Notes under the pieces: model-generated
What the model was told of the DNA's origin: nothing
The model's database searches: none
The model's input: only the letters and a program-made list of their open reading frames with translations
Position numbers and translations under genes: made by a program
Source: Granulimonas faecalis
Lineage (GTDB): Bacteria; Actinomycetota; Coriobacteriia; Coriobacteriales; Atopobiaceae
Length of the DNA: 64,000 nucleotides
Direction: 5' to 3'
NCBI RefSeq assembly: GCF_022834715.1
Contig: NZ_BQKC01000001.1
Span: 346,501 to 410,500 of the forward strand
Shown: positions 36,583 through 45,596 of the stretch, piece by piece
Numbering within the stretch: the stretch's first letter is position 1
Layout: every line of letters begins with the position of its first letter

Positions 36583-37275
36583 CTAGAACTGCCGCCTCTC
36601 GTAGATGGCGCACGACACCTGCGAGGACACGGCGTAGACGGCCAGCACCGCCACTGCCGCGAGGACGGCGAGGGGCGCCCCCTGGCCGCTGGCGGCCAGC
36701 CCTTCCAGCCACGCGTCCACGTGCGGCCCCCACTGGGCGAGCACGCCCACCTGCTCGAGGGTGGCCATGGCGAGGCAGAACGCCAGGATCACGACCGCCG
36801 GGGCCAAGCGCGACGCCTTGGTGGCGCCGTAGCGCAGGTAGACCGGCATAGAGAGCGACGCCAGGAGCAGGATGGCCAGGGCGGCGGCGGCCGAGGCCAC
36901 GGAGGTGGTGAAGAGCAGCTCCCCGATGCCGGGCCCCTCCGTCGGGAGCACCGTCGCCACGGGGAGCCCCGTCTCGGCGAGCCAGGAGAGCGGCACCGCG
37001 AGCGCCACCGCCGCGAGGACCGAGACGGCGCACGAGACCAGCACGGTCAGGTACCTGCCGCGCACCACCTGGCTCCGCGTCACGGGCAGCGTGAGGCGGA
37101 AGCGCTCCCACCCGTTCTGCTCGTCGACGGTGAACAGGCTTGTCATGAAGAGGAGCGGGAAGAACCCCGCGATCGCCACGCTCCCGGTGAACAGCGCGAT
37201 GAACACGCCGATGAGCGCGAGCTGTGCGAGGGGCTTTCTCATGGTGAGGATGTCCGAGATGATCACGGTTCGCAT
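36583..37275 (-). CDS. ABC-2 type transporter permease
   Basis: The 230-residue membrane protein has six hydrophobic segments and the layout of ABC-2 family permeases encoded beside YtrA-type regulators. The conserved region DEQNGWERFRLTLPVTRSQVV between helices 2 and 3 is typical of ABC2_membrane_5-like proteins. Its start is next to the ATPase stop (1 bp gap), so they form one exporter. The substrate is unknown. Confidence 0.85.
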   Translation of the reverse strand: MRTVIISDILTMRKPLAQLALIGVFIALFTGSVAIAGFFPLLFMTSLFTVDEQNGWERFRLTLPVTRSQVVRGRYLTVLVSCAVSVLAAVALAVPLSWLAETGLPVATVLPTEGPGIGELLFTTSVASAAAALAILLLASLSMPVYLRYGATKASRLAPAVVILAFCLAMATLEQVGVLAQWGPHVDAWLEGLAASGQGAPLAVLAAVAVLAVYAVSSQVSCAIYERRQF

Positions 37276-37276
37276 G

Positions 37277-38158
37277 TCACGCCTCCCTCTCGCCCTTGAC
37301 GGCGAGCGTCATGTACTCCTCGATGGTGGCCCGGCCCACGGCGAGGTCCGGGCAGGCCGCGGCCAGGGCCCGGCGGTCGGGCGCCATCACCACGGTCTCG
37401 TAGGGGCGCCGCTCCCAGCGCAGCCCCTCGACGCCGGCCGCCCGCAGGCGCTCGAACTGCTCCGCCGTGCACCGCACGACGCCCGCGGTATCCGTGATGT
37501 CCTCCTTGGCCAGGTCGAACGCCACCCGGCCTCCGTCCAGGCACACGACCTCGTCGGCGGCCTTCTCGAGGTCGGTCGTGATGTGGGTGGCCATAAGGAC
37601 GCCACGGCGCTCGTCTTGTGCCATGAAGGCTCGCAGGTCGTCGAGCACCTCGTCTCGGGCCATGGGGTCCAAGCCGGCGGTTGCCTCGTCGAGGATGAGC
37701 AGGTCGGGGTCGTGCGCCAGGGCGAAAGCCAGCGAGAGACGCATGCCCATGCCGCGGGACAGCTCGCCAACCGACTTAGTGGGGCCAAGACCGTAGTCTT
37801 GGCAGAGGGAGCGAAACCGGTCGTCGTCCCACTCGGGGTAGGCGGCCTTTCCCACGCCTCCGACCGCTGAGACGCGCAGGGCGCGGGGCAGCGGGATCGT
37901 GTCGAACACCACTCCCACGCGGGCCTTGAGGTCGCGGGCAAGGGAGGGTGCCCAGGGCACGGGCTCGCCCAGCACCTCCACGCTGCCGCCGTTGGGGGTC
38001 ACAAGGCCCAGCAGGCACTTGATGAGGGTGGACTTGCCGGCGCCGTTGGGCCCCACGAGGCCGCAGACGCAGCCGGGCTCCACCGTGAGGGACACGCCCT
38101 CGAGGGCGAAGTCTCGGTACGACTTGCAGAGGTCGGAGACCTGCACCAGGGGTTTCAT
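37277..38158 (-). CDS. ABC transporter ATP-binding protein (exporter type)
   Basis: The 293-residue ATPase has Walker A GPNGAGKST, a signature LSRGMGMRLSLAFAL and Walker B LLILDEATAGLDP. The signature LSRGM is a common variant in YtrB/YtrE-type ATPases. A C-terminal domain of about 80 residues follows the ATPase core. GAAAGGAG lies upstream of the ATG at 38158. It is part of the regulator-ATPase-permease operon starting at 38573. Confidence 0.9.
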   Translation of the reverse strand: MKPLVQVSDLCKSYRDFALEGVSLTVEPGCVCGLVGPNGAGKSTLIKCLLGLVTPNGGSVEVLGEPVPWAPSLARDLKARVGVVFDTIPLPRALRVSAVGGVGKAAYPEWDDDRFRSLCQDYGLGPTKSVGELSRGMGMRLSLAFALAHDPDLLILDEATAGLDPMARDEVLDDLRAFMAQDERRGVLMATHITTDLEKAADEVVCLDGGRVAFDLAKEDITDTAGVVRCTAEQFERLRAAGVEGLRWERRPYETVVMAPDRRALAAACPDLAVGRATIEEYMTLAVKGEREA

Positions 38159-38189
38159 GGCGGGTCGGGCTCCTTTCGGGCGGGAGGGG

Positions 38190-38573
38190 TCAGCCCTCCC
38201 GGACGTCTTGGATGAGAAGGTCGAGCATGGCCGGCAGCTCCGCGAGCGGCACACCGGTGGCGGCGGCCTCGTCCACGGCCCGGGCGAGCAGGTGCTCCAC
38301 GCGGCGCAGGCGCCCCTCCTGGAGGAGCTCGGCGCTGCCGCCCGAGACGAAGCTGCCCTTGCCCTGCACCGTGTCGATGAAGCCGCGGTGCTCGAGCTCC
38401 GTGTAGGCGCGCTTGGTGGTGATGACGCTCACCCGCAAGTCGTTGGCCAGCGAGCGGATGGAGGGCAGGCGCTCCCCGGCGGCGAGCTCGCCGTTGAGGA
38501 TGGCCCGCTCCAGCTGGGCCGCGATCTGCTCGTAGATGGGCAGGTCGCTGGAGTTCGAGAGGATGATGTCCAA
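38190..38573 (-). CDS. GntR-family regulator, YtrA type
   Basis: The 127-residue regulator has the GntR winged helix at residues 10-75 (LPIYEQIAAQLERAIL, LPSIRSLANDLRVS, TVQGKGSFV) and only a short helical tail. This is the size of YtrA-type repressors that control adjacent ABC exporters. It is the first gene of the operon. Palindromic sites in its own leader suggest autoregulation. Confidence 0.92.
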   Translation of the reverse strand: MDIILSNSSDLPIYEQIAAQLERAILNGELAAGERLPSIRSLANDLRVSVITTKRAYTELEHRGFIDTVQGKGSFVSGGSAELLQEGRLRRVEHLLARAVDEAAATGVPLAELPAMLDLLIQDVREG

Positions 38574-38592
38574 ATCGCTCCTCGGGTTGCCT

Positions 38593-38630
38593 TACTGTGT
38601 ATACACGATATGTACAGTATGGGTACAGTG
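38593..38630. promoter_or_regulatory. Candidate operator for the YtrA-type regulator
   Basis: Between the regulator and the divergent acetyltransferase gene lies a perfect 10-bp palindrome GTGTATACAC (38597-38606). TACTGT at 38593-38598 also pairs with ACAGTA at 38614-38619, and a direct repeat GTACAGTG follows at 38623-38630. The local text is AT-rich in a GC-rich setting and close to the regulator start. It probably covers the operon promoter. Confidence 0.55.
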
Positions 38631-38745
38631 GGGAGCTGTCAAGGGGGATCTCAAAGGACGGCGCAGGCCGGTGGCGGGGAGCGGTGCCGAGGGCCATAAT
38701 CCAAGGGACCGGGAGGCCCGGCAGGGGTCGGGAGGAGAGGGGGGC

Positions 38746-39210
38746 ATGGAGGTACGCGACGCGGGGCGCCAGGACATAGGTGCCATGCTCGACCTGTTGG
38801 CGCAGGTGAACCGGGTGCACGCCGAGGGCAGGCCCGACCTGTTCCGCCTGGGCACCAAGTACGGAGCCGACGAGCTCGCCGCCATCCTGGAGGACGACGG
38901 CCGACCCGTCTTCGTGGCGGTGCTCGACGGGCGTGTGGCGGGCTACTGCCTCTGCGATGTGCGGACCGTGGAGGGCGACCCCATCCGCCGCGACGCCACC
39001 ACGCTCTACATCGACGACCTCTGTGTGGACGAGGGCGTCCGCGGCCGTGGGGTGGGGCGCGCCCTCTACGGGCACGCGGTGGCGTGGGCCAGACAGCGGG
39101 GCTTTTTCAACGTGACGCTCAACGTGTGGGAGTGCAACCCCGGAGCCCGCGCCTTCTACGAGACCCTAGGCATGGCGCCGATGAAGACCTGCATGGAGCA
39201 GGTGCTGTAG
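38746..39210 (+). CDS. GNAT-family N-acetyltransferase
   Basis: The 154-residue protein has the standard GNAT fold: an N-terminal RDAGRQDIGAMLDLL helix, strand VAGYCLCDV, the acceptor-binding TTLYIDDLCVDEGVRG, and the acetyl-CoA loop GVRGRGVGRALYGHA. It ends with the NPGARAFYETLGM helix. GGAGGAGAGG precedes the ATG. The substrate is unknown. It is divergent from the GntR regulator but probably unrelated to it. Confidence 0.87.
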   Translation: MEVRDAGRQDIGAMLDLLAQVNRVHAEGRPDLFRLGTKYGADELAAILEDDGRPVFVAVLDGRVAGYCLCDVRTVEGDPIRRDATTLYIDDLCVDEGVRGRGVGRALYGHAVAWARQRGFFNVTLNVWECNPGARAFYETLGMAPMKTCMEQVL

Positions 39211-39294
39211 GGCCTTTGGCTCGGCTCCCGGGGTGCGCCCTTCAGCCGCCCCCACCATCCGGGTCGACGCAGGACTCCAGGTGGCGAGGCCCCG

Positions 39295-39762
39295 CTACCA
39301 CCCCTTGCAGACGTCCACCCACCGGGCGCCGTCGCAGGCCCTCTCGAGCTCCTCGCACGACAGGCGCACGGCGCTGGCGGCGTTGCCGGCGGCGGGGCAC
39401 ACGGTGTCGAACCGCCGCAGGCTCTCGTCGAGGTACACGTCGCAGCCGGGCTCCACGCCGAACGGGCACACGCCGCCCACGCCGTGGCCGATGCGCTCCT
39501 CGGCCTCGTCGCGGCCCAGCATCTTGGCCTTGGTGCGGAACTCCGCCTTGAACCGGGGGTTGTCGATGCGCGCGTCGCCGGCGCAGACCACGAGGGCCAC
39601 CCGGTCGCCCACGGCGAACGACAGCGTCTTGGCGATGCGCGCCGGCTCGCACCCCACGGCCTCGGCCGCGAGCTCCACCGTGGCGCTCGACGTGTCGAAC
39701 TCCATGACCCGGTCCTCCAGCCCGGCCGCCGCCAGGGCCCTCCGTGCCCTCTCGATTCCCAT
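39295..39762 (-). CDS. YbaK/ProX-type aminoacyl-tRNA deacylase
   Basis: The 155-residue protein has the YbaK fold: TSSATVELAAEAVGCEPARI near the N-terminus, IAKTLSF with the catalytic lysine, and GHGVGGVCPFG followed by VYLDESLRRFDTV. Such proteins hydrolyse mischarged tRNA, for example Cys- or Ala-tRNAPro. GAGAGGAGGGCC lies before the ATG. It stands alone. Confidence 0.9.
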   Translation of the reverse strand: MGIERARRALAAAGLEDRVMEFDTSSATVELAAEAVGCEPARIAKTLSFAVGDRVALVVCAGDARIDNPRFKAEFRTKAKMLGRDEAEERIGHGVGGVCPFGVEPGCDVYLDESLRRFDTVCPAAGNAASAVRLSCEELERACDGARWVDVCKGW

Positions 39763-39925
39763 GGCCCTCCTCTCGTCTACCCTCTCGGCCCACAAGCCTA
39801 GGGCAACCGCCGGCACCCGCCCCGAGGGTTCGTCAAACCGTGACAGAGCGGGCGGGGGAGCGGCTGTGCGAGACTGAAAGGGCCGCCTTCCAGACCAGAC
39901 CGCCCCCCGATGGGAGGACCCGCCC

Positions 39926-42046
39926 GTGGCCCTGTTCCATATCGCCCTCGTGCTGCTCGTGTCGGTGCTCGTCTCCGCGGTGCTCGAGCAGTTCGTCCCC
40001 CGCGTCTCGCTGCCCCTCGTGCAGGTGGCCATCGGCCTGGCCATCTCGCTCCCGCTGGGGTCGGTGGCCCTCGTGCAGGTGGACCCCGAGCTCTTCCTCG
40101 TTCTCTTCATCGCCCCGCTGCTCTTCGACGAGAGCCGCCACGTGCCCCTCGCCTCCATGGCACGGCACTGGAGGCCCATCGCCTCGCTCTCCCTGGGGCT
40201 CGTCGTGGCCACGGCGCTCGCGGTGGGCGTCGCGCTCCACGCCGTGCTGCCCACCGTGCCCCTGGCCGCCGCCATCGCCCTCGGCGGCGCCGTGGCCCCC
40301 ACCGACGCCGCGGCCGTCTACGCCCTCTCCCGCGACGTGGCAGTCACCAAGCGCCAGGACGCCATCCTGTCGGCGGAGTCGCTCTTCAACGACGCCTCGG
40401 GCGTGGTCACGTTCCAGTTTGCCGTCGCAGCTGCGGTGACCGGGTCTTTCTCGGCGGCCGAGGTGTCGGTGGCCTTTGCGGTCACGTTCGCCGGCGGCCT
40501 GGCCGTGGGCGCCCTCATGGGCCTCGCCGGCGCGCTCGTGCTGCGGGCCCTTGGGTCCACCGGCCTCGAGAGCACGACGGCCCACGTGGCGTTCGAGGTG
40601 CTCACGCCGTTCCTCGTCTACCTCGTGGCCGGCGAGCTCGGCGTCTCCGGGATCCTCGCCGTGGTGGCGGCCGGCATCGTCATGGCCGCCATGCCCGAGC
40701 GCCGCACGCCGGCCCGGGCCCGTATGCGCCTGGTCTCCTCCAACGTGTGGGAGTTCGTCGCCTTCATCATCAACGGCGTCGTCTTCGTGATCCTGGGCAT
40801 GGAGCTGCCCCGCGCCCTCCTGCCGTCGTGGCGCTCGCCCGCCATCTCCAACGGCACGCTGCTTGCGAGCGCCGTCGCCGTCTGCCTCGTCGTGGTGGCC
40901 GTGCGCCTGGGGTGGACCCTGGCCATGGAGCTCGTGCGCGCCCGGTCCCTCTCGCGGTCCGGCGCCGCCTGCACGGGCGCCGCCGAGAGGGGCGCGGCCA
41001 CGGCGGGGGGAGCGCTCCGCTCGGCGGCCCTGCTCACCCTCGCCGGTCCCAAGGGCGCCATCACGCTCTCGGTCATCCTCACGCTGCCCTACCTCACGGC
41101 GGCCGGCGACCCCTTCCCCGAGCGAAACGTCCTCGTGTTCATCGCCTCGTTCGTCATCGTGGCCACGCTGCTGCTGGCCAACTTCGCCATGCCGCTCGTG
41201 GCGCCCTCGCCCGAGGACGCCGACGGGGAGGCGCGTGCCCTCGACGAGGCCCGCCTGGCCGTGCTGGAGCCCGTGGTGCGCGAGCTGTCGCGCCGCCCGC
41301 GGGACACCGCCGCCGCCCGGGCCGCGCGCCGCTTCGTGCTCTCGGGGTACGGCGACCGAATCGCCCGCGCCCGCAACCGCACGGTCGACCCGCACGCCCT
41401 CGTGTGCCTGCGCCTGGAGACCCTCGACCGCCAACGCGCCGCCGTGGCCGCACTGGCCGGGGACCCGGCCCTGAGCCCGGCGGCCGTGGAGCGCTACGAC
41501 GCGCAGCTCTCCGAGCTCTTCTCCATGGTGGCGCGCCTGGGCCGCGGCGACCCCTCGGCCACCCGGGTGCGCCGGCGCCGGCCCTCGGCCCTCCGCGCCC
41601 TCGCGCGCTCCCTGGCCGACGAGGTCCGCGGCCGCGGGTCGGACGGCGCCTTCGAGCGCACGCTGCCGGTGCTGGCCCGCGCCTCCCAGGAGGCCGCCAT
41701 CGGGTACCTCAGCGAGGCGGCACGCGACCCGTCCCCGGAGCGCTCCCTGGCAGCGCGGCTGCTGCTCTCGGACCACTGGGCCGTGTACAACGCGCTCGTG
41801 GAGGGGCCCGGCACCGGCGCGTCCCCAGTGCCGCCGGGTCCCCGGCCGCGCCGCGACCTGGAACACCTGGCCGCCGAGCAGGGCGCCTCTCTCGCGGAGG
41901 CCCGGCACCTGGCGCGGGCCATGACGGCCGAGGGGCTCAGGCTCGAGCTGGACCGCATCGACGGGCTTGTGGCCTCGGGCGACCTCTCCCACGGCCAGGC
42001 GGCCGAGCTCACCGAGGAGGTCCACGTGCTGCAGCTGGGCCTCTAG
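39926..42046 (+). CDS. Na+/H+ antiporter, CPA1 (NhaP-like) family
   Basis: The 706-residue protein has an N-terminal transport domain of about 12 helices (1-410). The ion-binding helix reads GGAVAPTDAAAV, the family's conserved aspartate motif, followed by ILSAESLFNDASGVV with the second functional pair (ND). The C-terminal 290 residues are cytoplasmic, charged and helical, likely regulatory. The start codon is GTG, with GGGAGGAC upstream. The gene is monocistronic and is followed by a 55-bp repeat. Confidence 0.9.
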   Translation: MALFHIALVLLVSVLVSAVLEQFVPRVSLPLVQVAIGLAISLPLGSVALVQVDPELFLVLFIAPLLFDESRHVPLASMARHWRPIASLSLGLVVATALAVGVALHAVLPTVPLAAAIALGGAVAPTDAAAVYALSRDVAVTKRQDAILSAESLFNDASGVVTFQFAVAAAVTGSFSAAEVSVAFAVTFAGGLAVGALMGLAGALVLRALGSTGLESTTAHVAFEVLTPFLVYLVAGELGVSGILAVVAAGIVMAAMPERRTPARARMRLVSSNVWEFVAFIINGVVFVILGMELPRALLPSWRSPAISNGTLLASAVAVCLVVVAVRLGWTLAMELVRARSLSRSGAACTGAAERGAATAGGALRSAALLTLAGPKGAITLSVILTLPYLTAAGDPFPERNVLVFIASFVIVATLLLANFAMPLVAPSPEDADGEARALDEARLAVLEPVVRELSRRPRDTAAARAARRFVLSGYGDRIARARNRTVDPHALVCLRLETLDRQRAAVAALAGDPALSPAAVERYDAQLSELFSMVARLGRGDPSATRVRRRRPSALRALARSLADEVRGRGSDGAFERTLPVLARASQEAAIGYLSEAARDPSPERSLAARLLLSDHWAVYNALVEGPGTGASPVPPGPRPRRDLEHLAAEQGASLAEARHLARAMTAEGLRLELDRIDGLVASGDLSHGQAAELTEEVHVLQLGL

Positions 42047-42052
42047 GCCCGG

Positions 42053-42107
42053 CCCCTGTCCCACCACCCGGACACTTTTGTCCCAATGGTCGGGCACTTC
42101 TGTCCCA
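42053..42107 (+). repeat. 55-bp 3'-end repeat, copy after antiporter gene
   Basis: It is the same as 32303-32357, including the GCACTTCTGTCCCA variant. It is in sense orientation, 6 bp after the antiporter stop. Confidence 0.88.
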
Positions 42108-42162
42108 CTTTTGCTCGTCGGCCGGGTGCCCGGGGCGTCACGCCCCCGACGGGGCGCCATGT

Positions 42163-42291
42163 CATGCCGAAGGTCCTTTTGGCATGGTTTTTCCTGCCGA
42201 GAGGCCCCAGAACCCATGCCAAGGCCCCCTGCGGCATGGGTTTTTCGGAAGCGGCTGCCCAAAACCCATGCCGGAGCCCTCATCGGCATGG
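42163..42291. repeat. Three hairpins of the catgcc/ggcatg family
   Basis: CATGCCGAAGG faces TTGGCATG at 42163-42186. CCCATGCC faces GGCATGGG at 42213-42240. CCATGCCGG faces GGCATGG at 42266-42291. Together with the flanking 55-bp repeat and the gtgacag element at 42322-42350, they fill the whole gap between antiporter and MFS genes. No gene is supported in 42047-42384. Confidence 0.65.
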
Positions 42292-42321
42292 CTGGGAACC
42301 ATAAGGAAAGAAATAGGAGAA

Positions 42322-42350
42322 GTGACAGATGGGCCAGGCACCGCTGTCAC
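42322..42350 (-). repeat. gtgacag palindromic element after MFS gene
   Basis: Read on the minus strand it begins GTGACAGCGGTGCCTGGCCC and ends ATCTGTCAC, with 7-bp complementary ends. It lies downstream of the minus-strand MFS gene in its sense orientation. The same element occurs at 47912-47940 and, doubled, at 59959-60016. Confidence 0.75.
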
Positions 42351-42384
42351 GCCCCGCAGCTGGGCCCGGCCCCGCCGTGCGCCG

Positions 42385-43929
42385 CTACTTCCCCGCTGCC
42401 CCGTGGTCGATCGTCGTGGCCAACGGCTTCTGCCTGATGAACAGGGCCAGCACCAGGCCGGCCAGGCACAGCGGCACGAAGTACGCGAACAGCGGCACGA
42501 GCGCCTCTGAGTAGCCCTGGGCCACCGCGGCCTGCACCGGGCCGGATAACCCGTCCACGAACGACGGCGTGATCGAGGAGAGCGAGACGTTGTCGGCGGG
42601 CGGGAGCCTGTCGGCCACGTCCGCCACCAGGCGCGCGGTGAACAGCGACCCCACGAGCGAGGCGCCCACGGTGGAGCCCACCTGCCTGAACAGACTGTTG
42701 GCGGCCGTGGCGGTGCCCACCATGGAGTGCGGGAACTCGTTCTGCACGATCAGCGTGAGGATCTGCAGTCCCAGGCCGAAGCCGCAGCCCACGGTGAGCA
42801 GTATCGCCACCGTCTGCCACACGGGGGTGCCCGGCGCCATGGTGGCCATCAGGCCGAACCCTGCGGCACACACGGCGCACATGGCCACGGGCATCCAGCG
42901 GTACCGACCGGTCTTGGAGGCCAGCATGCCGGTGGAGGTGGAGGCCACGAGGCTGCCGACGGACATGGGCACGCACATGAGGCCGGCCGCCTCGGGCGAC
43001 ATGCGGTCGACGATCTGGAAGTACGTGGGCAGGTACGACACGGCGCCCATGAGGCCGATGTTGATGAGGAAGCCCACGGCCGAGGTGAGCACGAAGTTGC
43101 GGTCGCGGAACAGCCCCAGGGGCATGACCGGGCTCGCGGCCCGGCGTTCGGCTGCCACGAGGCAGCCCGCCGATGCCACGGCCACGCAGAGGAGTCCCAC
43201 CACCTGCCAGCTGTCCCAGGCAAAACGGTTGCCGCCCCACGACAGGGCCAGCACCAGGCTGCAGACGGCGGCCGCCAGTGAGACCATGCCGGCGTAGTCG
43301 GGGTGCGTCTTCCGGTCGGCCGCATCGCGGGGGAGGAACCTCCAAAGACCGGCTAGCGCTGCGAGGGCAAGCGGGACGGTGAACCAGAAGATCCAGCGCC
43401 AACCGGTGACCTCCACGAACCACCCGCCCAGGAGCGGTCCCACCACACGGCACGCCGTGAACGTGGACCCCATGACGCCCATGAAGGTGCCGAGGCGCCG
43501 CGGCGGGATGATGTCGGCCAGGGAGGCCTGGGACAGGATGATGAGGCCGCCCCCGCCCAGGCCCGAGACGAGCCGGCCCACGATGAGGAACCCCATGTTG
43601 GGCGTGAGCCCGCACACGGCCTTGCCCGCGGCGTAGAGGGCGAGGCATCCCATGAGGAGCCGCTTGCGCCCCACGACGTCGCCCAGCTTGCCGTAGATGG
43701 GCATGGTCACGGTGGTGGCCAGGATGTAGGTGGTGGTCACCCACTGCATGGCCTCCACGCCGCCGAGGTCACCCACGATGGTAGGCAGCGCCGTGGCGGC
43801 GATGGTCTCGGAGAGCGAGCTCACGGCCATGGCCAGAAGCAGGGTTCCAAAGAGGAGCGAGAGCCTTTTGCCCTGCAGCCCTCCCTGTGCACGCGCTGGG
43901 TCTGGGGTTGTGGCGGGGCTGCTCTTCAC
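42385..43929 (-). CDS. MFS multidrug exporter, DHA2 (14-helix, EmrB/QacA) family
   Basis: The 514-residue protein has the 14-helix pattern of drug:proton antiporters. Motif A-like GKLGDVVGRKRLLMG lies near residue 80. The motif C region shows as GPLLGGWFVEVTGWRWIFW. Visible helices run to LAGLVLALFIRQKP at the C-terminus. A GTG at 43929 is chosen because GAAGGGAGC precedes it. An ATG at 43965 would add 12 residues. No regulator of a known family adjoins it. Confidence 0.9.
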   Translation of the reverse strand: MKSSPATTPDPARAQGGLQGKRLSLLFGTLLLAMAVSSLSETIAATALPTIVGDLGGVEAMQWVTTTYILATTVTMPIYGKLGDVVGRKRLLMGCLALYAAGKAVCGLTPNMGFLIVGRLVSGLGGGGLIILSQASLADIIPPRRLGTFMGVMGSTFTACRVVGPLLGGWFVEVTGWRWIFWFTVPLALAALAGLWRFLPRDAADRKTHPDYAGMVSLAAAVCSLVLALSWGGNRFAWDSWQVVGLLCVAVASAGCLVAAERRAASPVMPLGLFRDRNFVLTSAVGFLINIGLMGAVSYLPTYFQIVDRMSPEAAGLMCVPMSVGSLVASTSTGMLASKTGRYRWMPVAMCAVCAAGFGLMATMAPGTPVWQTVAILLTVGCGFGLGLQILTLIVQNEFPHSMVGTATAANSLFRQVGSTVGASLVGSLFTARLVADVADRLPPADNVSLSSITPSFVDGLSGPVQAAVAQGYSEALVPLFAYFVPLCLAGLVLALFIRQKPLATTIDHGAAGK

Positions 43930-44048
43930 GGTGCTCCCTTCGGTGGTCGTGTGCCCCTTACCCATAGGGGCGCTCCCCGCGTTTCAGGGATGGTTCCGGC
44001 GAATGGCGCACACCGTGCTCCTCATCAATTTATCAATTTTATAGGAGT

Positions 44049-44243
44049 ATGCAAGATGTGCCAAAAAACACAGCCATTAGTGCATTATTTCTTGGCTATT
44101 GCTGGTACTACGACGAGCTTCTGGCCGGTGCCGACGAGGCCGCCCTTCGGTCCCTCGGCGAGGAGGCCGTGCCCGAGGAGCACCGTGCCGGGTGGCGCCG
44201 CATCCACGAGGAGATGGCGGCCGGCGGCCGGGACGACGGTTGA
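44049..44243 (+). CDS. Small protein of unknown function, 64 aa
   Basis: ATAGGAGT lies directly before the ATG. The first 20 codons are AT-rich and the rest GC-rich, which suggests a chimeric or truncated gene. The product is soluble, with a Tyr/Trp-rich segment (LGYCWYYDELL) and an acidic helical C-terminus. No family is recognised. It could be the C-terminal piece of a lost regulator. The frameshifted aldo/keto reductase gene follows 34 bp later. Confidence 0.35.
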   Translation: MQDVPKNTAISALFLGYCWYYDELLAGADEAALRSLGEEAVPEEHRAGWRRIHEEMAAGGRDDG

Positions 44244-44277
44244 GCCGTCGCACGCGCGAGAAAAGGGAAGGAATGCC

Positions 44278-45298
44278 ATGGAGTACGCCAAACTCGGATG
44301 GAGCGGCATCGAGGTCTCGAAGGTCCGCCTCGGCGGCATGAGCTTCGGCGAGCCGAGCCCCCGGTTCCACCGGTGGACCCTCGGCCCCGGCGACACTCGC
44401 TCCGTGGTGGCCAGGGTCTTGGACGATGGCATCAACTTCATCGACACCGCCAACTGCCACTCCTCCGGCACGTCCGAGGAGCACATCGGCCGCGCCCTAC
44501 GCGACCTCGGCGTCGACCGCTCCCGGGTGGTGCTTGCGTCCAAGGTCTACTTCAACGAGGGCAACCTCTCGGCGGCGGCCATCGAGCGCGAGGTCGACGG
44601 GACGCTCTCGCGCCTGGGCACCGACTACCTGGACCTCTACATCATCCATCGCTACGACTACGGCACCGACCCCGAGGAGACCATGGGGGCGCTCGACGCC
44701 CTGGTCCGCTCCGGCAAGGTGCGGGCCCTGGGGGGCGAGCGAGATGTACGCCTACCAGCTCCAGAACCTGCAGCACGTGGCCGACGCCCACGGCTGGACC
44801 CGCTTCACCTCCATGCAGTGCCACTACAACCTGCTCTACCGTGAGGACGAGCGCGAGCTCATCCCCGTGTGCCGGCAGTACGGCATGGCGCTCACGCCCT
44901 ACAGCCCGCTGGCGTCCGCCCACCTGACGCGCCCCACCTGGGACACCCGCTCCGTGCGCAGCGAGACCGACGCCACCATGCGCGGCAAGTACGACGCCGC
45001 CAAGGCCCGGGACCTGCCCATCGTGGAGCGGGTGGCCGAGGTGGCTGCCGAGCACGACGTCCCCATGACCAGGGTGGCCCTGGCGTGGCTGTGGGCCCGC
45101 GACGTGGAGGGCCCCATCGTGGGCTGCTCCAAGCCCTCGCGGGTGGACGACGCCTGTGCCGCCCTCGCCCTCGAGCTCACGGCCGACGACATGGAGCGGC
45201 TCGAGGGGCCCTACACCGCCCACGAGCTCGTGGGGCCCCTCGCCCGTCCCGGCGAGAAGGCCCTGGCGGGCGGCGCGCTGGCGTTCGACCCCTCGTGA
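44278..45298 (+). pseudogene. Aldo/keto reductase with a frameshift in a G-run
   Basis: Together two frames give a complete aldo/keto reductase of about 339 residues. The first frame has GGMSFGEPS, the catalytic-region INFIDTANCHSSG, LASKVYF and YLDLYIIHRYD. At the 6-G run 44730-44735 the sense moves to another frame, which continues ASEMYAYQLQ, FTSMQCHYNLLYR, YSPLASAHLTRP and VALAWLWA. Removing one G restores ALGASEM. It may be a true mutation or a homopolymer sequencing error. The enzyme would be an NADPH-dependent oxidoreductase of the YajO/Tas-like type. Confidence 0.85.
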
Positions 45299-45360
45299 GG
45301 GCGGCCGGCCCCGCCGCCGTTGCCTGCGCACCCCTTCAAAACCCGATGAGAGGAACGATC

Positions 45361-45498
45361 ATGGGCAAGTCACTCGTCGCCTTCTTCAGCTACGGCGGCC
45401 GTACCGCCGCCGTAGCCCGCCGCGTGGCCGAGGCCCACTGGGCGCCGGGGTCCGGGGGTCCGGGGGTCCGCCGTTTTCATCCATGTGGTGGGACGTGA
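45361..45498 (+). pseudogene. Flavodoxin N-terminal remnant
   Basis: It starts MGKSLVAFFSYGGRTAAVA, a typical flavodoxin first strand and FMN phosphate loop, but homology ends after about 25 residues at RRVAEA. Immediately after come tandem GGGTCCG units (about 45447-45470) and a stop. At least 120 residues are missing. It follows the broken aldo/keto reductase, a pairing often seen when both are intact. Confidence 0.7.
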
Positions 45499-45596
45499 GA
45501 CAGATTGTGTTCAGGCTGTAAGGTGGCCCCTGCGGGGGTAGGATGGGTGGCCACCGTCTGCGGGCCGCCGCGCCCACTTTATAAGGAGAGCAGCCC

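Noticed and set aside
44730-44735. Programmed frameshifting in the aldo/keto reductase
   Set aside because: The family does not use it, there is no slippery heptamer of known type or stimulatory structure, and a simple one-G excess explains it.
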